This document shows, piece after piece, positions 17,489 through 25,811 of a stretch of 64,000 bases of DNA (positions within the stretch are counted from its first letter, which is position 1; the number at the start of each line of letters is the position of its first letter). This stretch comes from Paractinoplanes pyxinae (GTDB lineage: Bacteria > Actinomycetota > Actinomycetes > Mycobacteriales > Micromonosporaceae): contig NZ_JAPNTZ010000025.1 in the NCBI RefSeq assembly GCF_026626335.1, forward strand, positions 1 to 64,000, read 5' to 3'. The notes beneath the pieces are model-generated. The model ran no database searches, was not told the DNA's origin, and saw only the letters and a list, made by a program, of their open reading frames with translations. The position numbers and the translations under genes are program-made.

Positions 17489-19159
17489 TTACCAGACCGG
17501 GATGTACAGGGCGAGGGCGAGCACGACGGCGATCGTGCCGAGGACGACCGGGTTACGCCACCAGACCTTCTCGCCCGAGACGATCACGGTGCCCTGGCTG
17601 GTGCCGCCGAGACCGTAGACGAGGCCGCGCAGCTCGTCCTCCGGCTTCGAGGGGGTGAAGAAGGTGACCGCGATGGCCACGATGACCGCCACCACGAAGG
17701 CCACACCGGCGCCCCAGAAGCTCTGCTCGAGCGCCGAGTTGAACGTGATCGCGTCGGTCAGGTAGGCGATGTAGAGCGCCAGCGAGGCCAGGAAGCCCAG
17801 CAGCAGCGACCAGAAGCCGGCCCACGGGGACATCCGCTTCCAGAACATGCCGACGATGAAGGTGGCGAACAGCGGCGCGTTGAACAGCGAGAACAGTTGC
17901 TGGATGTACTCCATGATGTTGCCGTAGCCGGAGGCGATGAACGCCGTGCCGATGCCGATGACCACGCCGCCGATGGTGGCGTAACGGCCGATCCGCAGGT
18001 AGTACTCGTCGCTGCGGCCCTTGCGAATGTAGGCCTGCCAGATGTCGTACGTGAAAACGGTGTTGAAGCCGCTGACGTTGGCCGCCATGCCGGCCATGAA
18101 CGAGGCCAGCAGACCGGTGACCGCGATACCCAGCACGCCGTTGGGCAGCAGTTGCTCCATCAGCAGGGGGATCGAGTTGTTGTAGGTGAGGTCGCCCTCC
18201 TTGGCGCCCAGACCGGTGATCGTGACCGCGGCGATCAGACCCGGGATCACCGTCACCGCCGGGATCAGCAGCTTCGGGAAGGCGGCGATGATCGGCGTAC
18301 GCCGGGCGGCGTTCATGTTCTTGGCCGACAGCGCGCGCTGCACCTCGGCGAAGTTGGTGGTCCAGTAGCCGAACGACAGCACGAAGCCGAGGCCGAACAG
18401 GATGCCGATCCAGTTGGCCCCGAGCGGGTTGTCGGCGCTGCTGCCCGTGTTCGACCACGTGTGCAGGGCCGCGTCGCCGAGCGGGCTCTGCCGGACCTTC
18501 TCGAACAGCCCGTCGACGCCGCCCACCTTGACCAGGCCGATCACCGTGAGCGGGATCAGGCCGGCCAGGATGACGAAGAACTGCAGCACCTCGTTGTAGA
18601 TGGCCGACGAGAGACCGCCGATGGTGATGTAGGTCAGCACGATCGCCGCGCCGACCAGGATCGAGATCCAGAGTTCCCAGCCGAGCAGCGCGTCGAGGAT
18701 GAGGGCCAGGGCGAACAGGTTGACGCCGGCGATCAGCACCTGGGCCACCGCGAAGCTGATCGCGTTGAAGATGTGCGTCGGCTTGTTGAAGCGCCGCTTC
18801 AGGAACTCGGGGACGCTGCGCACCTTGGAGCCGTAGTAGAACGGCATCATCACGATGCCGAGGAACACCATGGCCGGCACCGCGCCGATCCAGTAGTAGT
18901 GCAGCGTGAGCAGCCCGTACTGGGCGCCGTTGGCGGCCATGCCGAGGATTTCGAGCGCGCCCAGGTTGGCCGAGACGAAAGCGAGGCCGGTCACCCAGGC
19001 GGGCAGTGATCGCCCGGAGAGGAAGAAGTCGGCACTGGTCTTGATCGCTCTTCGCGCCGCGAAGCCCACGCCCAGGACGGTGCCGAAGTACAGGACCAGG
19101 ATCAGGTAATCAACGATGTCGAGATCGAGCCGGAGCCCGCTCTCCGCGGCAAGCACCAC
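17489..19159 (-). CDS. sodium:solute symporter (SGLT-like)
   Basis: The 556-aa protein has about 14 membrane helices and the SSS family pattern. FFLSGRSLPAWVTGLAFVSA is the conserved region of the first helices, and GLSSAIYNEVLQFFVI is the middle signature. Sequence flavour resembles vSGLT-type sugar symporters (EVQRALSAKNMNAAR, ASFMAGMAANVSGFNTVFTYDI). It would import a solute, probably a sugar, with sodium. The GTG start at 19159 follows GGAGGTGG. A small two-helix protein gene follows directly. Confidence 0.9.
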   Translation of the reverse strand: MVLAAESGLRLDLDIVDYLILVLYFGTVLGVGFAARRAIKTSADFFLSGRSLPAWVTGLAFVSANLGALEILGMAANGAQYGLLTLHYYWIGAVPAMVFLGIVMMPFYYGSKVRSVPEFLKRRFNKPTHIFNAISFAVAQVLIAGVNLFALALILDALLGWELWISILVGAAIVLTYITIGGLSSAIYNEVLQFFVILAGLIPLTVIGLVKVGGVDGLFEKVRQSPLGDAALHTWSNTGSSADNPLGANWIGILFGLGFVLSFGYWTTNFAEVQRALSAKNMNAARRTPIIAAFPKLLIPAVTVIPGLIAAVTITGLGAKEGDLTYNNSIPLLMEQLLPNGVLGIAVTGLLASFMAGMAANVSGFNTVFTYDIWQAYIRKGRSDEYYLRIGRYATIGGVVIGIGTAFIASGYGNIMEYIQQLFSLFNAPLFATFIVGMFWKRMSPWAGFWSLLLGFLASLALYIAYLTDAITFNSALEQSFWGAGVAFVVAVIVAIAVTFFTPSKPEDELRGLVYGLGGTSQGTVIVSGEKVWWRNPVVLGTIAVVLALALYIPVW

Positions 19160-19248
19160 AGGCCACCTCCAAGGGAAAGTCGCCCGCCACCTACCCGTGG
19201 CGAGAATCTTTCACACCTGGATGTGTCCTACGCGTTAACGGTCACGAA

Positions 19249-19905
19249 TCACCGAAGTGTTTCGATCCTCTCCGCCGTGAGCTCGGCGATGTTCCGGACG
19301 ACGAGCGAGGCGCGCTCGAGAGCGTCGGGCGCCGGCGGGTAGACGCCGTGCGGAACGGCGATCACGGCCATGCCGGCGGCGGCCGCCGAGCGCAGGCCGT
19401 TGCTCGAATCCTCGACGGCGGCGCAGACGGCCGGGCTCAGACCCAGCTTCTCGGCGGCGGTCAGATAGACGTCCGGGGCCGGCTTGCCCCGGGGCACCTC
19501 TTCGGTCGAGAGCGTGACCCGGAAGGCGTCGGTCAGGCCGGCCGTCTCGAGCACCTGGTCGATCAGGATGCGGGCCGACGAACTGGCCAGGCCGAGCGGG
19601 AACCGGCCGCCGAGGCGGCGCACGGCCTCGACCGAACCGGGGATGAGGGGCAGCGACGTCCGGTACCGCTCGGCCATGCGACCCAGCACGTCGGCGGCAA
19701 CCTGTTCCGGCGTACGCGGAACGCCCACGTCGTTCGCCAGGTGCCCGGACCATTCCGGGGTGCTCATGCCCATCATGCGATCCTGCGTGTCGGGCAGGAA
19801 CTCGCGGTCGTACTCGGCCACGTAGCCGCGCCGCACCTCCTCCCAGACCTCCTCGGAGTCGATGATCACGCCGTCCAGGTCGAAGACGACCGCCTCGATG
19901 CCCAT
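19249..19905 (-). CDS. HAD-family sugar-phosphatase-like hydrolase
   Basis: The 218-aa protein has HAD motif I DLDGVIIDSE (residues 9-18), motif II LASSSA near 110, motif III lysine in RGKPAPDVY and motif IV VEDSSNGLRSAAAAGM. The cap between motifs I and II is helical, as in beta-phosphoglucomutase and phosphoglycolate phosphatase. It dephosphorylates or isomerises a small phosphorylated substrate. The ATG lies two bases past the upstream oxidoreductase stop, so translation is coupled. Confidence 0.9.
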   Translation of the reverse strand: MGIEAVVFDLDGVIIDSEEVWEEVRRGYVAEYDREFLPDTQDRMMGMSTPEWSGHLANDVGVPRTPEQVAADVLGRMAERYRTSLPLIPGSVEAVRRLGGRFPLGLASSSARILIDQVLETAGLTDAFRVTLSTEEVPRGKPAPDVYLTAAEKLGLSPAVCAAVEDSSNGLRSAAAAGMAVIAVPHGVYPPAPDALERASLVVRNIAELTAERIETLR

Positions 19906-19907
19906 GC

Positions 19908-20780
19908 TCAGAAAGCCTCCGCGGCCGGAACGATCTCGTTGGCGAAGATCTCGAACTGCTTGGTGTCCCACGCGTTGCGCAGGCCGCCGTGGCCGACCTC
20001 GAAGCCCATGCCGTGCAGCCGGCGCAGGCCCTCGATGATCTCGCCGACCCGCTCGCCCTTCTCGCCCAGGTCGAAGTTGTAGAGCACGGTCTTCTGGATC
20101 TCGTCGTAGTCGGGGCCGACGTCGTCGCAGTGGGCCTTGAGCACATCGAGCTTGTGCTGCACCTCGGGCGAGGGGAACAGGTTGCAGGCGTCGGCGTACT
20201 GGGCGACCAGCCGCAGCGTCTTCTTCTCGCCACCGCCGCCGATCAGGATCGGCAGGTGCGGGCGGCTCAGCGGCTGCGGATTGTTCAGCGGGCGGCCCAG
20301 TTGGTAGTGCTCGCCCTGGTACAGCGTCTCGTCGCCGGCGAACATCTGCTTGCAGATGCGCAGGGCCTCTTCCAGCCGCTCGAACCGCTCTTTGGTGGGC
20401 GGGAAGGGCAGGCCGAGGCCACGCGACTCTTCCTCGTTCCAGGCGGCGCCGAGACCCAGGATGGCGCGCCCGCCGCTGAGCACGTCGAGCGTGGTGACCG
20501 CCTTGGCCAGCAGCGCCGGCTCGCGATAGACCACGCCGGTGACCAGGGTGAGCAACTTGGCCCTCTGGGTGTGGGCGGCCAGGAAACCGAGCGCGGTGTA
20601 CGCCTCGAGCATGTCCCACTCCGGCGGGCCGATCACGCCGATCTGCCAGAAGTGGTCCATCACGTTGATCCGCTCGAATCCGGCCTGGTCGGCCGCGGCG
20701 GCGACCTCGCCCAGTTGCGGGCCGAGCCGGGCCGAGCCCTCGGGCCAGGTGAAGTTCGAGACGTGCAGGCCAAGTTTCAC
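19908..20780 (-). CDS. LLM-class F420-dependent oxidoreductase
   Basis: The 290-aa protein has the luciferase-like TIM barrel: MDHFWQIG near 41-48, TLDVLSGGRAILGLGAAWNEEE in the middle and LPILIGGGGEKKTLRLVAQYADACN later. These fit F420-dependent oxidoreductases of actinobacteria. GGAAGGAAG precedes the start. It overlaps nothing upstream and leads directly into the HAD gene. Its substrate is unknown. Confidence 0.9.
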   Translation of the reverse strand: MKLGLHVSNFTWPEGSARLGPQLGEVAAAADQAGFERINVMDHFWQIGVIGPPEWDMLEAYTALGFLAAHTQRAKLLTLVTGVVYREPALLAKAVTTLDVLSGGRAILGLGAAWNEEESRGLGLPFPPTKERFERLEEALRICKQMFAGDETLYQGEHYQLGRPLNNPQPLSRPHLPILIGGGGEKKTLRLVAQYADACNLFPSPEVQHKLDVLKAHCDDVGPDYDEIQKTVLYNFDLGEKGERVGEIIEGLRRLHGMGFEVGHGGLRNAWDTKQFEIFANEIVPAAEAF

Positions 20781-20995
20781 GGGTTACTTCCTTCCGGTTG
20801 GTTCAGGACATACCCCGCAACGGATCAAACCCTACCTCTAAACCCCCAATTACGTACGGAGCGTAGCCGCGAACCGGGTCTTTCGGACCAGCCCGACCCG
20901 ACGGGCGGGTGCCCCCCTCCACCGTTCCGCTGAGTTGCTGTTCGGTTGCCGACCGGTAGTTTTCTTGATCAGGAACCAGCCTGAGGAGCACCGCC

Positions 20996-22264
20996 ATGCC
21001 TCCTTCGCCGCTTTCCGCAGCGACGAACCACCGCCGAACAAAGTCACCCTCCGTAAGCGTCGTGATCCCGGTCCGCGATCCCGCCGGCCTGCGGGTGATG
21101 CTGCACGGCATGCCGCCGGTGAACGAAATCGTCGTGGTGGACCTGGCCGGCGACCTGCCGGAACAACCCGGCGCGCTCCTCGTCCGCCCGGCTCGCCCGG
21201 GAGCGGGATACGGGCTGGCCTGCGGCATCAGGGCCGCGCGGGGGGACGTGGTGGTCACGCTGAACGGGGACGGCTCGACCGACCCGGCCGAGATCCCCCG
21301 TTTCGTGGGCGCCCTGGTCGACGGGGCCGACGTGGCCCTGGGCTCGCGCTACGCGGCAGGCGGGCGCGACCTGACCGGGGGGCGGTTCCGTCGCTGGGCC
21401 AACCTGCTGCTGATGTGGGTGCTGAACGCATTGCTGGGCACCCGCCGCACCGATCCGGGTTTCGGGTACGCCGCCTTCTGGCGCGACGCGGTGCCGGAGC
21501 TCGGCCTCCCCACCTCCGACGCGCCTCCGTCGCACGGCGCGGCCCATGGCGCGGGTTCTTCGCGCGGCGCGGCTTGGGGTTCGGGGGTGGAGATCGGTGC
21601 GGTGCTGGCGTTGCGGCCCGCGGTTCGAGGGCTGCGCGTCGCCGAGGTGCCGAGCGTCGCCTATCCCCCGATTCGCCGGGCGGCACGCGCCGACCAACTG
21701 CGTCTACGCCACTGGCTGCGGGCGGCCCTGCGCGAGCGGCGCTCGGCCTCCACCGTCCGGCCGGCGGCCCCCCGGCCCCGGGCGGCCGTCAACGAGGTGG
21801 CTTATTACCAAGGGAAGCGGGTCAACGAGACCGGCGCCGGGCGGCGGGCCCTCGACCGGCGGGCCGTCGAAGCTCTCGCCGCCGGACAGCAGAGCAGTGA
21901 GCGCCTGGCCGGCGCGGACGGCTGGGAGCAGGCCGATCGCCGCGCGGTCCGGCCCCTGTGGGCTTCCGCCGGGCGCCGGCCGGCCGCTGCCCACCACTTG
22001 TCGAACGGCGCGCCCCCGGTGTGGCGCGACGGTCACCCCGAGCGGCTCGGCGGTCCCGACACTCAACCGCGGCCGGGCTCCGCGCCGTGGCAGGTCGGCG
22101 GCACCACTCAACCAGCGTTCCGCCCCGAGGTCGGTTCCCGGCGCCGCCGCATCGCGGGCGTCCGCCAGTCCCAGCCCGACCTGCGCGTGATCAACGGCGA
22201 GGGCGCGGGCACGGCCACCGGCCGCCGCGCCCGCCTCCGCTCGGTCAAGAAGCCCCAGATCTAA
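20996..22264 (+). CDS. GT2-type glycosyltransferase with long basic tail
   Basis: The 422-aa protein begins with a GT-A domain (about 20-250): SVVIPVRD, NGDGSTDP as the metal-binding DXD-like site and GSRYAAGGRD as in dolichyl-phosphate-mannose-like enzymes. From about 250 to the end it is Arg/Ala/Pro/Gly-rich with no known domain and ends in RSVKKPQI. No membrane helices are clear. It would transfer sugar from a nucleotide donor, with lipid phosphate a possible acceptor. GAGGAG lies before the ATG. It shares a CTAA stop overlap with the convergent fgd gene. Confidence 0.8.
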   Translation: MPPSPLSAATNHRRTKSPSVSVVIPVRDPAGLRVMLHGMPPVNEIVVVDLAGDLPEQPGALLVRPARPGAGYGLACGIRAARGDVVVTLNGDGSTDPAEIPRFVGALVDGADVALGSRYAAGGRDLTGGRFRRWANLLLMWVLNALLGTRRTDPGFGYAAFWRDAVPELGLPTSDAPPSHGAAHGAGSSRGAAWGSGVEIGAVLALRPAVRGLRVAEVPSVAYPPIRRAARADQLRLRHWLRAALRERRSASTVRPAAPRPRAAVNEVAYYQGKRVNETGAGRRALDRRAVEALAAGQQSSERLAGADGWEQADRRAVRPLWASAGRRPAAAHHLSNGAPPVWRDGHPERLGGPDTQPRPGSAPWQVGGTTQPAFRPEVGSRRRRIAGVRQSQPDLRVINGEGAGTATGRRARLRSVKKPQI

Positions 22265-23259
22265 CCGCGGGCGCGCAGCTCGGGCAGGATGCGCTCGGAG
22301 TACAGGCGCAGGAAGCGTTCCTGGTCAGGCCCCGGCGCGTGGAAGACCAGGTGCTTGAAGCCCATGTCCAGGTACTCCACGACCTTGCCCACATGCTCGT
22401 CGGGGTCGGAGGAGCAGATCCAGCGGCTGGCCGTGCGCTCGACCGGCAGGGCGTCGGAGAGCCGCTGCATCTCGATCGGGTCTTCCACGCCGGTCTTCTC
22501 GTCCGGCGAGAGAGCCAGCGCGCCCCAGTGCTGGGTGTCGTTGCGGGCCTTGTCGTAGTCGTCGTCGAAGCTGACCTTGACCTCGATCATCAGGTCGAGG
22601 TCGTCGATCTTGCGGCCGGCCTTCTCGGCGCCCTCGCGGACGGCGGGCAGCAGCGTGTCGGTGTAGAGCGCGTGTCCCTTGCCGCTGGTGGTGATGAAGC
22701 CGTCCGAGATGCGGCCGGCCAACCGGGTGGCGGCCGGGCCGGAGGCGCCGATGTAGATCGGGACCGGCGTCTCGGGCTTGTCGTAGATGGTGGCGTTCTC
22801 GGTCTTGTAGAACTGACCCTCGTACGTCACCCGGTCTTCCGACCACAGCTTCTGGATCAGCAGCACGGCCTCTTTGAGCCGGGCGAAGCGCTCCTTGCCG
22901 TCGGGCCATTCCAGGCCGAGCGGCACCTCGTTGAGCGATTCGCCCGAGCCGACGCCCAGGATGGCCCGGCCCGGCGCGAGGCAGCCGAGCGTGGCGAACG
23001 CCTGCGCGACCACGGCCGGGTGGTAGCGGAAGGTCGGGGTGAGCACGCTGGTGCCGATCAGCACGCGCTCGGTGCGGGCGGCGAGCGCGCCCAGCCACGG
23101 CAGCGCGGCCGGGGCGTGCCCGCCGTCGTGCCGCCAGGGCTGCAGGTGGTCGCTCACGAAGACCGAGTCGAAACCCACCTCCTCGGCCAGCACGCCGTAT
23201 TTCAGCAGTTCCGCCGGCGGGAACTGCTCCGCCGAAGCCTTGTACCCGAACCGAATCAT
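22261..23259 (-). CDS. fgd: F420-dependent glucose-6-phosphate dehydrogenase
   Basis: The 332-aa protein follows mycobacterial Fgd1 closely along its length: GYKASAEQF, VSDHLQPWRHDGGHAP, GTSVLTPTFRYHPAVVAQAF, GVGSGESLNE, TSGKGHALYT and the C-terminal HLVFHAPGPDQERFL. It oxidises glucose 6-phosphate and reduces coenzyme F420, supplying F420H2 to LLM and split-barrel oxidoreductases. The start is nine bases after the stop of the sigma-factor chimera, so both may share a transcript. It converges on the glycosyltransferase gene. Confidence 0.93.
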   Translation of the reverse strand: MIRFGYKASAEQFPPAELLKYGVLAEEVGFDSVFVSDHLQPWRHDGGHAPAALPWLGALAARTERVLIGTSVLTPTFRYHPAVVAQAFATLGCLAPGRAILGVGSGESLNEVPLGLEWPDGKERFARLKEAVLLIQKLWSEDRVTYEGQFYKTENATIYDKPETPVPIYIGASGPAATRLAGRISDGFITTSGKGHALYTDTLLPAVREGAEKAGRKIDDLDLMIEVKVSFDDDYDKARNDTQHWGALALSPDEKTGVEDPIEMQRLSDALPVERTASRWICSSDPDEHVGKVVEYLDMGFKHLVFHAPGPDQERFLRLYSERILPELRARG

Positions 23260-23268
23260 GACTTGACC

Positions 23269-25167
23269 TTAGCCCGCAGCCCGGTACGCCTTCCCGGCCT
23301 CGGTCGGGCTGTCGCCGTCCTTGTAGAGGCCGAAGTCGACGCTGTCGCCGACGGCGGGCAGACCGAACCAGGCGTACCGCTCGACGTACGAGCGCTTCTT
23401 CATGCCCTGGGTGGTGCCGTTGATGAAGGTCACCAGCTGGGCCTGGGCCGGGTATTTGGGCGTACCGCTGAAGTTCATCAAGCCGTACTCGGTGACCCAG
23501 ATCGGCTTGTTGTAGCGCCTGTGCACGGCGTCGACGTAGCCCAGGAACTGGTCGACGGCCGCGGCCGAGAAGTCGGAGCCGTACCAGTGCAGGGTGATGA
23601 AGTCGACGCGGTAGCCCTTCTGCTCGGCGCCGGTCATGAACCGGTCGAGCCAGCCGCCCTTGGTGTCGCCGCCGAACGCGACGGCCGGGCTGCCCAGCCG
23701 CTGACCGTTGGCCTGCAGCTTGGGCCAGGCATCGAGGGCGGCCTCGACGGTCATGTTGGCCTGGCCGCCCATGTCCGGCTCGTTGAAGCCGAGCAGGACG
23801 TCGCCCTCCTTCTTGGCCTCGGCCAGGGTGGCGTCGGTGACGTTCTTCTGGCCCCAGATCATCGGCACGAATTCGACGTCGGCCGGGCCGGGCATGCTGC
23901 GGTTGTTCGACGACCAGTTGTAGTACCAGCCGGCGCCGACGTCGTCGAGGGCCGCCTTGGCCGGGGCGAACTCCCAGACGCCGACACCCTTCTTCTTGCT
24001 CGCCTTGGCCGTGATCACCACCGGCGGCGCCTTCGGGGTGGTGGGCTTGGGCTTCGGCGCCGCCGTCTTCGATGGGCTGGGCTTGGCGCTGGTCGGGGCC
24101 GCTTTCGGCGTACGGGTGGGGGGTGTCGTCTTCGGCGCGACCACAGCCGCGGTGGTTACCGGCGGCGGATCGGCCTTCTGAGTCACCACAACGGCCGCGG
24201 CCCCGCCGGCCACCGCGGTGGTCGAGAGGGCAGCGGTCAGCACCTTGCGCGAGAGGCTGAAGCCGACCTTGGCCGCGACGTGCTTGGCGCTGATCGCCGT
24301 GCCGGCCTTCGCGGCGCCGACGCTGCCGCCCGTGAGCCCGCCGCCTCCGGCCCCGGCGCCCGCGAGTCCGCCGCCGGACGCTCCGAGGGAGGCCAGCGCG
24401 CCCTTGCCGAGCAGCCCGGCGGGCAGCGGGACGAGGGCCATGCCGGCCAGCAGGCGCTCGGCCGCGACCAACCCGTTCCAGGCCGGCGAGCAGTAGCGGC
24501 ATTCGCGGGTGTGCCGGGCGATCCGCTTGCGCCACAGCGGGCTGGGCCGCCCGTCCCACTCGGCGGTGAGAACCTGCAGATCGGGGCAGGGCGGGGTGGC
24601 CACGAGCGACCGCACGACGACCCGGGCCGTCTCGAGCTGGCCCTTCATGCGCTGGATGCGGACCGCGGCGTGCTGGCGGGTGACCTCGGTCGCCTCGACG
24701 ATCTCGTCCCGGGTGAGCTCGCCCGACGCCTCCAGCCACCACAGCGACAGCAGTTCACGGTTGTCCTCGTCGAGCCAGCGGGTCGCCTCGGCCGTCTCGC
24801 GGCGCTGACCGCTGAGCTCGAGCCGGGTGATGGCCAGGTCGGTGAAGTCGGCCCCGGGGTCGCGGACGTCCTCGTGCACCAGCGCCTCGGGGGCCCCGCG
24901 GCGGGCCCGGAAGCGCTCGCGCACCTGCCGTACGGTGATCGCCACCAGCCACGACCGGAACGCCTCGGGGTCGCGCAGATCGCCCAGGTTGCGCAGCACG
25001 CGCAGCATCACGTCCTGCACGACGTCGTCCACGTCGGCGTGACCCTCGAGCGCCCGTCCCACGATCGTGTAGACCAGCGGCAGGTAGCCGGCGACGAGCC
25101 GGTCGACCGCCACGGGGTCGCCGGCGCGAGCCGCGATCACGACCGTGATGTCGGGTTGTTCCGCCAT
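23269..25167 (-). CDS. chimeric ECF sigma factor with zinc motif, membrane helix and GH128-like domain
   Basis: The 632-aa chain runs in this order. Residues 1-90 are sigma region 2 (HADVDDVVQDVMLRVLRN) and about 125-185 are region 4 (LTRDEIVEATEVTRQHAAVRIQ). HTRECRYC (219-226) fits the HxxxCxxC zinc anti-sigma motif. Residues 240-308 are Gly/Ala-rich and 309-328 a membrane helix. A Thr/Pro/Lys linker spans 332-385, and 392-632 resembles GH128 glucanases, with GFNEPD (Glu463) and VTEYG (Glu560) as likely catalytic residues. The outer part may bind or cut beta-1,3-glucan and control the sigma part within one chain. The start at 25167 follows GGAAGG. Confidence 0.88.
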   Translation of the reverse strand: MAEQPDITVVIAARAGDPVAVDRLVAGYLPLVYTIVGRALEGHADVDDVVQDVMLRVLRNLGDLRDPEAFRSWLVAITVRQVRERFRARRGAPEALVHEDVRDPGADFTDLAITRLELSGQRRETAEATRWLDEDNRELLSLWWLEASGELTRDEIVEATEVTRQHAAVRIQRMKGQLETARVVVRSLVATPPCPDLQVLTAEWDGRPSPLWRKRIARHTRECRYCSPAWNGLVAAERLLAGMALVPLPAGLLGKGALASLGASGGGLAGAGAGGGGLTGGSVGAAKAGTAISAKHVAAKVGFSLSRKVLTAALSTTAVAGGAAAVVVTQKADPPPVTTAAVVAPKTTPPTRTPKAAPTSAKPSPSKTAAPKPKPTTPKAPPVVITAKASKKKGVGVWEFAPAKAALDDVGAGWYYNWSSNNRSMPGPADVEFVPMIWGQKNVTDATLAEAKKEGDVLLGFNEPDMGGQANMTVEAALDAWPKLQANGQRLGSPAVAFGGDTKGGWLDRFMTGAEQKGYRVDFITLHWYGSDFSAAAVDQFLGYVDAVHRRYNKPIWVTEYGLMNFSGTPKYPAQAQLVTFINGTTQGMKKRSYVERYAWFGLPAVGDSVDFGLYKDGDSPTEAGKAYRAAG

Positions 25168-25328
25168 TGTCCAACCTTCCGAAGGGACGTCTCTGCCGAT
25201 GGCCGGCCGGCCACGGGAAGGGAGACGCCCAACCCGCCCCTCGATAACACGTTTTTCCGCGATCATCGGATGAGGCGGCGCGTCCGAAGCCACGATTAAC
25301 GCCTGTGCGGAGCGGGAACCACAAGACC

Positions 25329-25721
25329 ATGCACATGACAGTCCGGCTGGATCTGCCGCGCGAAGCGGGCAGCGTGCCCACCGTCCGCCGGCTGCTGCGC
25401 TCCACTCTCGCCGTCCTCCGGGTCGACCACGAGGCCCAGGACGACCTCGAGATCGCCATCACCGAGGCGTGCTCCAACGTCGTGCGCCACGCCACCGGGG
25501 CCGAGATGTTCGAGGTCTGCCTGGACGTCGCCGAGAACCGCTGCTCGATCGATGTGCGCGACAACGGCCCCGGCTTCGACCCGGACCAGGTCGGCCCGGC
25601 CGGAACGGCCAGTGAGAGCGGGCGCGGGCTGGAACTGATCAAGGCGCTGGGCGAGAACGTCCGCATGCACTCCGTGCCGAGGAGCGGCAGCTTGATCCAT
25701 TTCGAGAAGTCGTTCGCCTAG
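25329..25721 (+). CDS. RsbW/SpoIIAB-like ATP-binding anti-sigma protein
   Basis: The 130-aa protein has a GHKL ATPase domain: EIAITEACSNVVRHA is the N box, DNGPGFDP the G1 box and GRGLELIKALG the G2 box. Such proteins bind a sigma factor or phosphorylate a STAS protein. An earlier in-frame GTG at 25305 is possible; the ATG at 25329 fits the usual N-terminus (MTVRLDLPRE follows). The next gene is a SpoIIE-type phosphatase in the same direction, a common partner. No STAS gene is nearby. Confidence 0.88.
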   Translation: MHMTVRLDLPREAGSVPTVRRLLRSTLAVLRVDHEAQDDLEIAITEACSNVVRHATGAEMFEVCLDVAENRCSIDVRDNGPGFDPDQVGPAGTASESGRGLELIKALGENVRMHSVPRSGSLIHFEKSFA

Positions 25722-25811
25722 GCACCACGTGCAGGTGTCGCGGGCGCACCGCATATCATCCTTGCTCTCCGGCAACTATTGCCGTACGCCTCATCGTGGA
25801 GAGGAGATCGA

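Noticed and set aside
21958..25299. Over 1100-codon open frame on +
   Set aside because: It is antisense to fgd and the sigma chimera, both with clear conserved motifs; it only reflects high GC.
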